From Devosia sp. YR412 (GTDB taxonomy: Bacteria > Pseudomonadota > Alphaproteobacteria > Rhizobiales > Devosiaceae): a stretch of DNA of 64,000 nt. Below are positions 19,299 to 28,626 of the stretch, in pieces. Made by a program: the position numbers and the translations under genes. The DNA is taken from contig NZ_FOFL01000003.1 in assembly GCF_900110945.1 (NCBI RefSeq), positions 186,001 to 250,000 of the forward strand, in the 5' to 3' direction. How positions within the stretch are numbered: position 1 is the first letter of the stretch; every line of letters starts with the position of its first letter. The notes beneath the pieces were generated by a model that saw only the letters and a program-made list of their open reading frames with translations, had not been told where the DNA came from and did not search any database.

Positions 19299-19682
19299 TT
19301 AACGCGTGATCTCGCTTGGGTTGAACAGGCCGACCGGGCGGATTTCATAGGAGCCGACACCGGGATTGGCCTTGGCCAGATCCCTGGCGAAGTCCAGGGC
19401 CTCGTCGAGCGTGTCGCAATCGGCGAGGTAGAAGCCGAGAAACTGCTCCTTGGTCTCGGCAAAAGGGCCGTCGATCACCAGCGGCTCGCCGGAGGTCTTG
19501 CGCAGGGTGGTGGCCGCGCTGGTCGGCAGCAGGCGGGCGACCGGGCCGAGCCTGCCCTTGGCCCTCATGGCGTCCTGCACCTTGCCCAGCCGGGCCATGC
19601 AGGCGTCGTCCTCTTCCTGGGTCCAGGTGGCGACAGCGTTTTCATCATTGTAACAGAGCACGGCATAAAGCATTTCGGGCAT
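19299..19682 (-). CDS. YciI family protein
   Basis: A 127-residue protein of the YciI/DGPF family, which has a ferredoxin-like fold and no settled reaction. The characteristic VIDGPFAETKEQFLGFYL block is near residues 70-87. I start at the ATG at 19682; another in-frame ATG three codons in may be used, with GAGAG better spaced for it. Members often accompany ECF sigma factors, but none is present here; the neighbour upstream is an exporter. Confidence 0.85.
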   Translation of the reverse strand: MPEMLYAVLCYNDENAVATWTQEEDDACMARLGKVQDAMRAKGRLGPVARLLPTSAATTLRKTSGEPLVIDGPFAETKEQFLGFYLADCDTLDEALDFARDLAKANPGVGSYEIRPVGLFNPSEITR

Positions 19683-19741
19683 CTCTCGTCAGGCGAACGC
19701 GGCGCGATTATGCCGGAAACCGGTCAAGCCGCCAGAGGCAT

Positions 19742-20608
19742 TTACGCCACTGGAGCCGGCGTGTTGCGGGCAATGGTGACGGTGGCGCCGAGCGAGGCGA
19801 CAATGATGGCGATGATGCCGCCGAGCTGCCAGGGGTTCAGCACCTCATTGAGGATGAGGAAGCCGGAGAGGGCGCCCAGCGCCGGCTGGCCGCTCATCAG
19901 GATGCCGAACAGGCGCGACGGAATATGCGGCAGGGCAACCATGTCGAGCGCATAGGGAATGGCGCTGGAGAGCAGCGCGACAGCCAGGGCCACGGGCAGG
20001 ATGGCCGGGTCGAGCATGGCCGTGCCGGCCGTGGCAATGCCGAAGGGCAAAGCAATCACGGCGGCAATGGAGACGCCCAGCGCCGTGATATGCGGGCCGC
20101 CACCAATGCCGGCGCGCTGGCCGAAGATGATATAGCCGGCCCAGCAGGCGCCGGTGGCCAGCGCCAATAGCACGCCGGGCAGGCCAATCTCGCCGGAGGA
20201 CTGGCCGAGCGGTAGCAGTAGGGCAAGGCCGGCAACGGCCAGGATGATCCAGGCAAAATCCAGCGGCTTGCGCGACCCGGCCAGCGCCACGGCCAGTGGA
20301 CCGGTGAATTCGAGAGCCACGGCCACGCCGAGCGGAATGGTCTGGATCGCTGCGTAAAAGAACAGGTTCATGGCGCCCATAACCGCACCATAGGCGAGGA
20401 CGAAACGCCATTGGCGGCGGTCCAGCCGATGCCGCCACGGTCGAAAGATCCCCACCAACACGATCGCGGCCAGCGTCAGCCGCAAGGCCGTCGCACCGGC
20501 CGGCCCAACCGCTGGAAACAGGCCCTTGGCGAAGGACGCCCCGGTCTGGGTGAACACCATGCCGATGGCAACAAGGACGACGGAAAAGACGACGGATTGC
20601 GGCCGCAC
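19742..20608 (-). CDS. rhtA: EamA/DMT family transporter, RhtA-like
   Basis: An inner-membrane exporter of 288 residues with about ten hydrophobic helices, built of two EamA halves. The segment IPLGVAVALEFTGPLAVALA near residues 90-109 is the RhtA signature region, suggesting efflux of threonine, homoserine or related amino acids. The gene is single, with a GGGGAG-type palindromic repeat upstream. The substrate is inferred from similarity only. Confidence 0.82.
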   Translation of the reverse strand: MRPQSVVFSVVLVAIGMVFTQTGASFAKGLFPAVGPAGATALRLTLAAIVLVGIFRPWRHRLDRRQWRFVLAYGAVMGAMNLFFYAAIQTIPLGVAVALEFTGPLAVALAGSRKPLDFAWIILAVAGLALLLPLGQSSGEIGLPGVLLALATGACWAGYIIFGQRAGIGGGPHITALGVSIAAVIALPFGIATAGTAMLDPAILPVALAVALLSSAIPYALDMVALPHIPSRLFGILMSGQPALGALSGFLILNEVLNPWQLGGIIAIIVASLGATVTIARNTPAPVA

Positions 20609-20682
20609 GGCATGGGCTTTCGAGGTGAGGCGTGGGTGTTAGCAGGGTTTGCCACTTGGTGTCACTCGGCGTCTCAGTCGAC

Positions 20683-20785
20683 ACCTTCCCCCTTGCGGGG
20701 AGGGATCAAGGGAGGGCGGTTGACCCAAATATCGGGGCTCTCACACCCCCTCCTAGCCTCCCCCATCAAGGGGGAGGTACGGATC
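20683..20785. repeat. Intergenic palindromic repeat (related to the one at 12980)
   Basis: Between the exporter and the aldo/keto reductase lie two hairpins: an imperfect one of CTTCCCCC and GGGGAGGG near 20686-20705 and a strong CCTCCCCC/GGGGGAGG one at about 20757-20777. The outer pieces are themselves complementary. The composition and hairpin style match the elements near 12980 and 56090. Confidence 0.6.
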
Positions 20786-20885
20786 CAGTTCGCGGCGCAT
20801 TCAATTCCAGCGGGAGGGGCGAAAAGATTGACCCGACTCTCAATCCTCTTTAGCCCTATCGACCGGGAACAAAGGAGGAATGGCG

Positions 20886-21947
20886 ATGGAATATCGGTAT
20901 CTCGGACGCTCGGGCCTCAAGGTCTCGGTGCTGACCATGGGGACCATGACCTTTGGCGGTACGGAACAGGTCGGCAATAGCGACCAGGCCGATGCGACGC
21001 GCCAGATCGACATGTGTCTCGACGCGGGGATCAATCTGCTCGACACGGCCAATGTCTATAATGCTGGCGTGTCTGAGGAAATGATCGGCGTGGCGCTGAG
21101 CGAGAACGGCCGCCGGCAGAAGGCGCTGGTCGCGACCAAGGTTCGATTCAAGATGGGCGATGGGCCCAATGAGATCGGCCTTTCCCGCCACCATATTATC
21201 GAGCAGTGCAAGGCTAGCCTGAAGCGCCTGAAGACCGATGTCATCGATCTCTATCAGGCGCATGAGTGGGATGGGATGACGCCCATCGAGGAGACGATGG
21301 AAGCTCTCGACACGCTCGTGCGCCATGGCCATGTCCGCTATATCGGCTGCTCCAACTATTCCGGCTGGCATATTTCCAAGGCCTTGGCGGCGGCAAAGGA
21401 GCGCCAGGGCGAGCGTTTCGTCAGCCAGCAGATTCACTACACGCTCCATTCGCGCGAAGCCGAATATGAGTTGGTGCCGATTTCCCAGGATCAGGGCCTC
21501 GGCATCCTAATCTGGTCGCCTTTGGCGGGCGGGCTGCTGTCGGGAAAATATCGCCGCGACGGCGGGCCGAAGTCGGGCCGGCATGTCGGCGGTTTCCGCG
21601 AGCCGCCGGTGCCCGATTGGGAGCGGCTCTATGACATTGTCGATGTCGTGGTGGCGATTGCCGAAGCGCGCGGTGTATCCGGCGCACAGGTGGCTTTGGC
21701 CTGGGCTTTGGGCCGGCCGGGCGTTACCTCGGTGATCATCGGTGGGCGCAGCGATGCGCAGTTCCAGGACAATCTGGCGGCGGCTGATCTCAAGCTCAGC
21801 GCGGACGAGCGGGCGCGGCTCGATGCCGTCAGCCAGCCGCCTTTGCTCTATCCTTATTGGCACCAGACCTTTACTGCCAATGACCTGATGGGTCCGGTGG
21901 ACCGTGACCTGCTCACCCCTTATGTGGAAGAATTCAAGCGTGGCTGA
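20886..21947 (+). CDS. Aldo/keto reductase
   Basis: An NADPH-dependent oxidoreductase with a TIM-barrel fold. The 353-residue protein has the catalytic tetrad Asp53, Tyr58 (LLDTANVYNAG), Lys85 (VATKVRF) and His126 (YQAHEWDG), and the C-terminal GVTSVIIGGRSDAQFQDN nucleotide-binding block. The ATG at 20886 is preferred over 20880 because GGAGG lies seven bases before it; for the earlier ATG the gap is one base. It starts a four-gene overlapped operon. The substrate is not known. Confidence 0.92.
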   Translation: MEYRYLGRSGLKVSVLTMGTMTFGGTEQVGNSDQADATRQIDMCLDAGINLLDTANVYNAGVSEEMIGVALSENGRRQKALVATKVRFKMGDGPNEIGLSRHHIIEQCKASLKRLKTDVIDLYQAHEWDGMTPIEETMEALDTLVRHGHVRYIGCSNYSGWHISKALAAAKERQGERFVSQQIHYTLHSREAEYELVPISQDQGLGILIWSPLAGGLLSGKYRRDGGPKSGRHVGGFREPPVPDWERLYDIVDVVVAIAEARGVSGAQVALAWALGRPGVTSVIIGGRSDAQFQDNLAAADLKLSADERARLDAVSQPPLLYPYWHQTFTANDLMGPVDRDLLTPYVEEFKRG

Positions 21948-22623
21948 TTTCCTGTTTGAGCCTCATGCTCCCGTCTCCATTCCGATCGCTCGTGGCGGCT
22001 TGTTCGCCGTGCGCCGCGTTTATTGCGTCGGCCGCAATTACATCGAGCACATCAAGGAAATGGGCAATGACACGCGCGATCCGCCGTTCTTCTTTGCCAA
22101 GCCGGCCGATGCCGTCGTGGTCGGAGGCGCCGCCATTCCCTATCCGCCCAAGACCGAGGATTTCCAGCACGAGATCGAGCTGGTCGTCGCCATCGGCAAG
22201 GACGGTGCCGACATTGCCGTGAGCGATGCGCTGGATCACGTCTATGGCTATGCCGCCGGGCTCGACATGACCCGCCGCGACCTGCAGGCCGTGGCCAAAA
22301 AGGGTGGACGGCCGTGGGAAATGTCCAAGGCATTCGACTTTTCCGCGCCGATCGGAACGATCGAGCCAGCCAGCGCCATCGGCCATCCCGACAAGGGCGC
22401 CATCCGCTTTTCGGTCAATGGCACAGTGCGCCAGACGGGCGATCTCAATGAGCAGATCTGGAATGTCAGCGAAGCCATCGCCTATCTCAGCCAGTTTGTC
22501 ACGCTGAAGGCCGGCGACCTTATCATGACCGGGACCCCGGCCGGCGTCAGTGCGGTGCAGCGCGGCGATGTGCTGGAAGGCAGTATCGAAGGCGTGGGCT
22601 CTGTAAAGACGACGATCATCTGA
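21940..22623 (+). CDS. Fumarylacetoacetate hydrolase family protein
   Basis: A metal-dependent C-C bond hydrolase or isomerase of 227 residues. It has RVYCVGRNYIEHIKEMG near the N-terminus, FFFAKPADAVV, and the metal-binding HEIELVVAIG at about 75, then GYAAGLDMTRRDLQ. The size and these blocks fit fumarylpyruvate hydrolase-like members. The start is the GTG at 21940, which overlaps the aldo/keto reductase stop by 8 bp, with GGAAG nine bases upstream. Its stop overlaps the next start (TGATG). Confidence 0.88.
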   Translation: MADFLFEPHAPVSIPIARGGLFAVRRVYCVGRNYIEHIKEMGNDTRDPPFFFAKPADAVVVGGAAIPYPPKTEDFQHEIELVVAIGKDGADIAVSDALDHVYGYAAGLDMTRRDLQAVAKKGGRPWEMSKAFDFSAPIGTIEPASAIGHPDKGAIRFSVNGTVRQTGDLNEQIWNVSEAIAYLSQFVTLKAGDLIMTGTPAGVSAVQRGDVLEGSIEGVGSVKTTII

Positions 22624-23711
22624 TGCCAGTCTGGTCGCCCCAGCAGGACGCCGCGCTCTCGGCCGTTTCGGCCTGGCTCAAGGACAAGAACGGTCCGCAG
22701 GTGTTCCGCCTGTTCGGCTGGGCCGGCACGGGCAAGTCTACGCTGGCGGTGCATTTGGCGCAGGATATCCGCAGCGTCAAATATGCCGCCTTCACCGGCA
22801 AGGCGGCGCTGGTGATGCGCAAGCGCGGCTGCAAGGGCGCCCAGACGATCCACTCGCTGATCTACACGCTGGTCAGCGAGAATGACGGCGAGCCGCGCTT
22901 CGTGCTGGATGACGAAAGCCCGGCCGCCGATGCCGACCTGATCGTTATCGACGAAGTGTCGATGGTGGACGAACAGCTGGGCCGCGACCTGCTGAGCTTT
23001 GGTGTGAAAGTGCTGGTTCTGGGTGATCCGTTCCAGCTGCCGCCGGTGCAGGGGGCGGGCTTTTTCACCGCCGACGAGCCGGACATGATGCTGACCGAAA
23101 TCCACCGGCAGGCCGCGGACAATCCGATCATCCACCTCTCCATGCAGGTGCGCGAAGGCGGTTTCCTCGAGCGCGGCACTTATGGCGAGTCCATCGTCGT
23201 CGGTCGCGACAGTGTTGACCGCAACGCGGTGCTGGAAGCCGATCAGGTGCTGGTCGGCCGCAACAAGACGCGGCTGCAATATAATGATCGCCTGCGCGAG
23301 CTCAAGGGCCTGCCGTTCCATGAGCCGGTGCTGGGCGACCGTATGGTCTGCCTGCGGAACAATCCGCGCAAGAAACTGCTCAACGGGCAGATCTGGATCG
23401 TCACCGAGGCGACGCGGCGGACCAATGGCAAGTGGTCGTTGCTGCTCGGCGCCGACGAGGGCAAGGGCGAGGCCAAGGTTCTCACGCACAAGGCGTTCTT
23501 CTCAGGCGAGGAAGACGCCATGAGCTGGCCGGAACGCCGGCAGTTCGACGAATTCACCTTTGGCTATTGCCTGACCGTGCACAAGGCGCAGGGCAGCCAG
23601 TGGGACAATGTCTATCTGTTCGACGAAAGCTTCGTGTTCCGCGAGGAGCGGGCGCGCTGGCTCTATACCGGCATCACCCGCGCCGCCGAAAAGATCACGG
23701 TCGTTTCGTGA
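22623..23711 (+). CDS. Small RecD/Dda-like ATP-dependent helicase
   Basis: A superfamily 1 helicase of 362 residues. Walker A is FGWAGTGKST (Lys38), Walker B DLIVIDEVSM (Asp110-Glu111), motif III is VLGDPFQLPPVQG, and the C-terminal UvrD_C_2-like part carries YCLTVHKAQGSQWDNVYLF and RWLYTGITRA. It lacks RecBC-type partners and is near the size of phage Dda, so it probably works alone on DNA during repair or recombination. Overlap with both neighbours (TGATG upstream, GTGA downstream) indicates a single operon, although the products seem unrelated. Confidence 0.9.
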   Translation: MPVWSPQQDAALSAVSAWLKDKNGPQVFRLFGWAGTGKSTLAVHLAQDIRSVKYAAFTGKAALVMRKRGCKGAQTIHSLIYTLVSENDGEPRFVLDDESPAADADLIVIDEVSMVDEQLGRDLLSFGVKVLVLGDPFQLPPVQGAGFFTADEPDMMLTEIHRQAADNPIIHLSMQVREGGFLERGTYGESIVVGRDSVDRNAVLEADQVLVGRNKTRLQYNDRLRELKGLPFHEPVLGDRMVCLRNNPRKKLLNGQIWIVTEATRRTNGKWSLLLGADEGKGEAKVLTHKAFFSGEEDAMSWPERRQFDEFTFGYCLTVHKAQGSQWDNVYLFDESFVFREERARWLYTGITRAAEKITVVS

Positions 23712-24601
23712 CCCTGCTCTCCGTGAGGCACGAGACCGTCTATCGCTATGCGCGCGCCGTGCAGTTCGGCGAGCACCGCATGCTCCTGCGCCCACGCGAC
23801 AGCATGGAGCAGACGCTGGAAAGCTTTGGTCTCGCCATCCGCCCCAAGCCGGCCGGCCTGCGCTGGATCCATGACGTGTTCGGCAATGGCATTGCCATCG
23901 CCAGTTTCGACGAGCCGGCGGAAGAGCTGCGCATTGTCGCCACCATGGTGCTCGACCATACGCCCGAGCTGACCCCGGCCTTCGAGATCGAGACGCGGGC
24001 CAAGACCTATCCCTTTGACTACGGCGACGTCGATGCGATCGACCTTGCGCCCAACCTGCGGCGGCAGTTTCCCGAGGAAACCGAGGTCGATGTCTGGGCC
24101 AGGCGGTTTCTCGATCCGCGCGGTGTGACGCTGACCGGGCACCTGCTTGCGACAATGACCTTGGGCATCAAGGAGAGTTTCAAATATCTCCGCCGCTATA
24201 ACCCCGGCACGCAGCGGCCGTCGGTCACGCTTTCGACCCGGGCCGGCACCTGCCGCGACTTTGCCCTGCTGATGATCGAAGCGGCACGCTCGCTCGGCCT
24301 CGCGGCACGGTTTGTCACCGGCTATCTCTATTCGCCGGCCCGCGACGACGGCACCAATCGCGGCGGCGGCGCCACCCATGCCTGGGCCCAGGTCTATCTG
24401 CCAGGCGCCGGCTGGGTCGAATTTGATCCTACCAATGGCATTATCGGCACGCGGGATTTGATCCGCGTCGGGGTGGCCCGCGAGCCGCGCCAGGCGATTC
24501 CCATTTCCGGTACCTTTATCGGGAAGAAGGAAGATTATCTCGGCATGGAGGTCGAGGTCGTCGTCGAGCGGGTGGTGAGCCTGCAGGATGGGATGGGATG
24601 A
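23708..24601 (+). CDS. Transglutaminase-like cysteine protease family protein
   Basis: A 297-residue protein with an N-terminal transglutaminase-associated beta domain (SVRHETVYRYARAVQFGEHR) and a C-terminal catalytic core. The Cys-His-Asp triad is in RAGTCRDFALLMIEAARS, GGGATHAWAQVYL and WVEFDPTNG. The start is the GTG at 23708, overlapping the helicase stop as GTGA. It has no evident signal peptide. Such proteins are thought to be proteases or cross-linkers; the partner or substrate is not known. A second family member is encoded convergently at 24627. Confidence 0.87.
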   Translation: MTLLSVRHETVYRYARAVQFGEHRMLLRPRDSMEQTLESFGLAIRPKPAGLRWIHDVFGNGIAIASFDEPAEELRIVATMVLDHTPELTPAFEIETRAKTYPFDYGDVDAIDLAPNLRRQFPEETEVDVWARRFLDPRGVTLTGHLLATMTLGIKESFKYLRRYNPGTQRPSVTLSTRAGTCRDFALLMIEAARSLGLAARFVTGYLYSPARDDGTNRGGGATHAWAQVYLPGAGWVEFDPTNGIIGTRDLIRVGVAREPRQAIPISGTFIGKKEDYLGMEVEVVVERVVSLQDGMG

Positions 24602-24626
24602 CGACTGTCCCGTAGGGCGGCCTGCT

Positions 24627-25463
24627 TTAATCCCGCGTGACGCTCACGGCATCCGTCGTCCATTCTTCCGCCTTGTCGCCATTGATGGCTTCGCTCCACA
24701 CCCGGATCGGCTGGGACAGCACCTGGCCGTAGATCGTGGCAAAGGCCGTGTCGGCGGCGTCGCGGCCGGTGCCGATGCGGACCATGCCGTCGAGCGTTGC
24801 CATCCGGGTGGCGTCGAACAGATACCAGCGATCGCCGAGATAGGCTTCGAACACGGCATGGAAATCCTGCGGCTCGAGCTGCCAGGCGTAGCAGGAGACA
24901 AAGCGGGCCGGGATGCCCAGGGCACGGCAAAAGGTGATGCCGAGATGGGCGAAGTCGCGGCAGACGCCGGCGCGTAGCGAGAAAGTGTCGGCGGCGGTGG
25001 TCGTCGTGTCGCTGGTGCCGAACAGATAATCGACTTCGCTGTTGATCCAGTTGCAGATTTCCACGACGCGGCCGAAGCCCGGCTCGATATTGCCGAACTG
25101 GCGCGTGGCGAAGCGCGCCAATTGGTCCGAAGGGCAATATCGCGAGGGGTTGAGGAAGGGCAGGGTGTCGAGCGGCAGGGTGGCGACGGGCACTTCGTGG
25201 ATCACCGCTGGGGCGCGATGCAACGGGTCGAGCTCGATCTGCGCCTCGTAGCGCAATTGCACCATGCCCTGCGGCACGGTGAGGCGAAGGTAGCGATTGC
25301 CGCTTTCCTCGGAGGTTTTTTCGTCGGCAGCATAGTCGGGCGTGATGGTCAGGGTCTCGCTGACGACGCGCTGGCGGCCGCCGCGCATGGCCTCGATGTT
25401 GAAGATCAGCGTGGCGCTGTCGGCCACGTCATAACCAATCTCGCAGCCTACCGAGAACCTCAT
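24627..25463 (-). CDS. Transglutaminase-like family protein
   Basis: A 278-residue relative of the preceding protein, with the N-terminal beta region and the core RAGVCRDFAHLGITFCRALG, the histidine in PQDFHAVFEAYL and the aspartate in WYLFDATR. The two genes converge, separated by 25 bp. The catalytic triad is intact. Role unknown. Confidence 0.87.
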   Translation of the reverse strand: MRFSVGCEIGYDVADSATLIFNIEAMRGGRQRVVSETLTITPDYAADEKTSEESGNRYLRLTVPQGMVQLRYEAQIELDPLHRAPAVIHEVPVATLPLDTLPFLNPSRYCPSDQLARFATRQFGNIEPGFGRVVEICNWINSEVDYLFGTSDTTTTAADTFSLRAGVCRDFAHLGITFCRALGIPARFVSCYAWQLEPQDFHAVFEAYLGDRWYLFDATRMATLDGMVRIGTGRDAADTAFATIYGQVLSQPIRVWSEAINGDKAEEWTTDAVSVTRD

Positions 25464-25711
25464 ATGCGCCCCTTTGCCCTAGCGTGCGTTAACCCCGCCA
25501 CGGGCGGTAAGTTCCCTGTAGCCGAGTTCCGCTACAGCGTCATAACAAAGACAAGTTTGGACTGGCTTTTGCGAGCGTGAAGTCTTGCGGCCAAATGGTC
25601 AAAATTGCTGATATTTTCGGTTTCGCTGCTGCTTGCGCATCACGGTGCCGTGTCCCATCTTGGCAGTGAGAGTTCACCACAGGTTCTGTTCCAGCCCATA
25701 GCGGAGGCAAA

Positions 25712-28099
25712 ATGCACCACGACACCCCCCTGATCACAACGATCGTCGCGGGTCTGGTGCTGGCCTTTATTTTCGGCATGATTGCCAACCGGCTGCGCAT
25801 GCCGCCGCTGGTCGGCTACCTGTTTGCCGGTATTCTGGTCGGGCCGAATACGCCCGGCTTTGTTGCAGACCAGGCGCTGGGCGCCGAACTGGCCGAGCTG
25901 GGCGTCATCCTGCTGATGTTCGGCGTGGGCCTGCATTTCTCGCTCAAGGACCTGATGAGCGTTCGCGCGCTGGCCATTCCGGGCGCGCTGGTGCAGATCG
26001 CTTTTGCTACACTACTCGGGCTTGGCCTTGCGCTGCTGCTGGGCTGGGGCGTTGGCGCCGGCCTGCTGTTCGGTCTGGCACTTTCCGTCGCCTCGACCGT
26101 GGTGCTGCTCAAGGCGCTGCAGGATCGGCGTCTGGTCGAGACCGAGCGCGGGCGCATTGCGGTGGGTTGGCTGATCGTTGAAGATCTGGCCATGGTTCTG
26201 GCGCTGGTGCTGATCCCGGCCATCGCGAGCCTTAATGGCACCGATACCGGCATTCACGATCCCTTTGTCTCCTTTGTCGAACGCCTGGTCGGTGGTTCGG
26301 TCGGCATCTGGGGCGTGTTGGCGCTGACCGTTGTCAAGCTCGCTGCTTTTGTCGGCTTCATGCTGGTGGTTGGCCGCCGGGTTATTCCCTGGGCGCTGCA
26401 TGGCACGGCGCATACCGGCAGCCGCGAACTGTTTCGTCTCGCGGTTTTGGCGATCGCATTGGGCGTGGCGCTGGGCTCGTCCGTGCTGTTTGGCGTGTCG
26501 CTGGCGCTGGGCGCCTTCTTTGCCGGCATGATCCTTTCTGAAAGCGAGCTGTCGCATCGCGCGGCGCAGGAAACCCTGCCACTGCGCGACGCTTTTGCCG
26601 TGCTGTTTTTCGTCTCGGTCGGCATGCTGTTCGACCCCAGCATCATCATCACCAATCCGCTACCGGTCCTCGCCACGGTGTTCATCATCGTGGTCGGCAA
26701 GTCGCTGGCCGCCTTTGCCATCGTGCTGCTGTTCAAGCGACCGGTGGGCACCGCGCTGACCATTTCGGCCTCGCTGGCGCAGATCGGCGAATTTTCTTTC
26801 ATCCTCGCCAGCATGGGCGTGTCGCTGGCCATCCTGCCGCCCGAGGGACAGGACCTGATCCTCGCCGGTGCACTGATTTCCATCGTGCTCAATCCGGTGG
26901 TGTTCTTCGTGCTCGACCGGCTCAAGCCGCGCATCGAGGCGCGGGCCGCTCAGCGCCATGGCGAGCCTGCCGTGGCCGATGGCCTGCGGATCGAGCCGGG
27001 CGAGATATCGGCGGCGGCTTCTGGCCCGATAACCACCGATATTCCGTCGCAGCCGGCGATTGATAGCGGCGCGCATGGCGCCGATGACGATGTCGATGCG
27101 CCGACCAAGCTCAGCGATCACACCGTGCTGGTCGGCTATGGTCAGGTCGGCCGCGTCGTGGCCGATGGGCTCAAGGCCCAGGATGTGCCGGTGCTGGTGA
27201 TCGAGGATTCCGATCAGGATGTACGTGCGGCGCGCGAGGCGGGCCTCGAAGTGCTGTTCGGCAATGCGGCCAGCAGCCATGTGCTCAAGCTGGCCAACCT
27301 GACCCAGGCGCGCTCGCTGATGGTGGCCATTTCCAATGGTTTCGAGGCCGGCTCGGTCTGTGAAAGCGGCCGCAAGCTCAACCCGTCCATCCGCATCATC
27401 ACCCGCGCCTATTCGGAAGAAGAGGACGCCTATCTGCGCAATCTCGGCGCCAATATCGTCATCCGCGGCGAGCGTGAAATCGGCATGGGCATGCTGGCCT
27501 ATGCCCGTGGCGAGCGCGAGGACAAGGCGCCGGAAGCGGCACCGGTCGAGGTGAAGCTGCCACAGGGCGAAAACCTGCTGGAGAAGGTGGCGGGTGTGCC
27601 GGTGGTCGAGGCGGCGGTCGTTGGGAGTGCGGTTGCGGTGGCAGAGCCAGCTGCAAGCGAGCCGGAGGCAGCAGTGGTTGTTGCGCCCGACGCCGAAGCG
27701 ACCGCCGAGGTTGTGGTTGTCGAAGACGCCATTGAGCCAGCTGCAGAGGTTGCGGCCGATCCCGTTGTAATCGACGCCGTCGAGTCCAGTGCGTCCGAAG
27801 CGGTGATCATCCTGCCGGCCCCCGAGCCTGCCGTGGAAGAAGCGGCTAGCCTTGAGAGCGTTGTGGCAACGCCATCGGTTGGCGAGGCTCCGGCCGAGAT
27901 CGATGAGGTCGTGGTGCTTGAAGAGCCCACGGTCGAAACACCCGAGGTTGTTGCCGAAGAGGAGGCCGAGCTCGAAGAGCAGGAAGAGGCTGAGGTCAAT
28001 GAGGGCGGGATTGCGCCGCCGGAGCCGGAGGCCGATGCCGAGCCCAAGCCGGATGACAAGCCCGTGGTGCCGCCGGTTGTGCCGGAGCCCAAACTCTAG
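25712..28099 (+). CDS. CPA2 family cation/proton antiporter with TrkA-N domain and long acidic tail
   Basis: A KefB/YbaL-type antiporter of 795 residues. About 12 membrane helices occupy residues 5-390, with GVGLHFSLKDLMSVRALAIP and AFFAGMILSESELSHRAAQE as family landmarks. A RCK/TrkA-N domain follows, with the nucleotide motif VLVGYGQVGRVVADGLKAQD near 473. Beyond about residue 610 lies a tail of some 185 residues rich in Ala, Val, Glu and Pro, without predicted fold. It may work as a flexible linker or binding segment. The gene begins with GCGGAGG seven bases before ATG. The ion (K+ or Na+) is not determined. Confidence 0.9.
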   Translation: MHHDTPLITTIVAGLVLAFIFGMIANRLRMPPLVGYLFAGILVGPNTPGFVADQALGAELAELGVILLMFGVGLHFSLKDLMSVRALAIPGALVQIAFATLLGLGLALLLGWGVGAGLLFGLALSVASTVVLLKALQDRRLVETERGRIAVGWLIVEDLAMVLALVLIPAIASLNGTDTGIHDPFVSFVERLVGGSVGIWGVLALTVVKLAAFVGFMLVVGRRVIPWALHGTAHTGSRELFRLAVLAIALGVALGSSVLFGVSLALGAFFAGMILSESELSHRAAQETLPLRDAFAVLFFVSVGMLFDPSIIITNPLPVLATVFIIVVGKSLAAFAIVLLFKRPVGTALTISASLAQIGEFSFILASMGVSLAILPPEGQDLILAGALISIVLNPVVFFVLDRLKPRIEARAAQRHGEPAVADGLRIEPGEISAAASGPITTDIPSQPAIDSGAHGADDDVDAPTKLSDHTVLVGYGQVGRVVADGLKAQDVPVLVIEDSDQDVRAAREAGLEVLFGNAASSHVLKLANLTQARSLMVAISNGFEAGSVCESGRKLNPSIRIITRAYSEEEDAYLRNLGANIVIRGEREIGMGMLAYARGEREDKAPEAAPVEVKLPQGENLLEKVAGVPVVEAAVVGSAVAVAEPAASEPEAAVVVAPDAEATAEVVVVEDAIEPAAEVAADPVVIDAVESSASEAVIILPAPEPAVEEAASLESVVATPSVGEAPAEIDEVVVLEEPTVETPEVVAEEEAELEEQEEAEVNEGGIAPPEPEADAEPKPDDKPVVPPVVPEPKL

Positions 28100-28140
28100 G
28101 CTTTGCCAAAAATTTAGGGAGCCGGGCCTAGAGTTTCAGG

Positions 28141-28164
28141 CGGTCGCGCGGCACAGTGCGACCG
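28141..28164. promoter_or_regulatory. Inverted repeat between antiporter and Rrf2 gene
   Basis: CGGTCGC and GCGACCG (28141-28147 and 28158-28164), 10 bases apart, lie 17 bases upstream of the Rrf2 start. The repeat could end antiporter transcription or be a regulator site; there is no T-run, so an operator is slightly favoured. Confidence 0.35.
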
Positions 28165-28180
28165 GGGGTAATGCAGCTCG

Positions 28181-28609
28181 ATGATTTCGCAAAAAGCCAA
28201 ATATGCGCTGCGGGCGCTGGTGTCACTGGCCCGCTCGGGCCGTGACCAGTCGATGATGATCGGCGAAATCTCCAAGCAACAGTCGATCCCCAAGAAATTC
28301 CTCGAACAGATCCTGCTGGAGCTCAAGCGCGCCGGCTTCGTCGCCAGCCGCCGTGGCCGGGCGGGGGGCTATATATTGCTCAAGGCGCCCGACGAAATCA
28401 TGTTCGGTGAGGTGTTGCGGCTGATCGACGGGCCGATTGCGCCTTTGCCGTGCTTATCGAAGATCGCCTATCGCAAATGCGAGGATTGCCGCGACGAGGC
28501 GGCGTGCGAAATCCGCCATGTGTTCGAACGGGTCACGCTGGCGACGCGGGCGGTGCTGGACCAGACGAGCCTGGCGGATTCGCTCAGGCTGGAAGATTTG
28601 CCGGTCTAA
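28181..28609 (+). CDS. Rrf2 family transcriptional regulator
   Basis: A 142-residue winged-helix regulator (SQKAKYALRALVSLARS, IPKKFLEQILLELKRAG, RRGRAGGYILLKAP). Four cysteines lie at 91, 100, 103 and 109 (LPCLSKIAYRKCEDCRDEAAC), in the loop where Rrf2 members such as IscR and RirA hold an Fe-S cluster, though the spacing differs (91/99/105 in RirA as I recall). It could thus sense iron, oxygen, NO or redox state. The target genes are not evident; a short inverted repeat precedes it. Confidence 0.87.
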   Translation: MISQKAKYALRALVSLARSGRDQSMMIGEISKQQSIPKKFLEQILLELKRAGFVASRRGRAGGYILLKAPDEIMFGEVLRLIDGPIAPLPCLSKIAYRKCEDCRDEAACEIRHVFERVTLATRAVLDQTSLADSLRLEDLPV

Positions 28610-28626
28610 GCACCGGCCCGCAGGGC

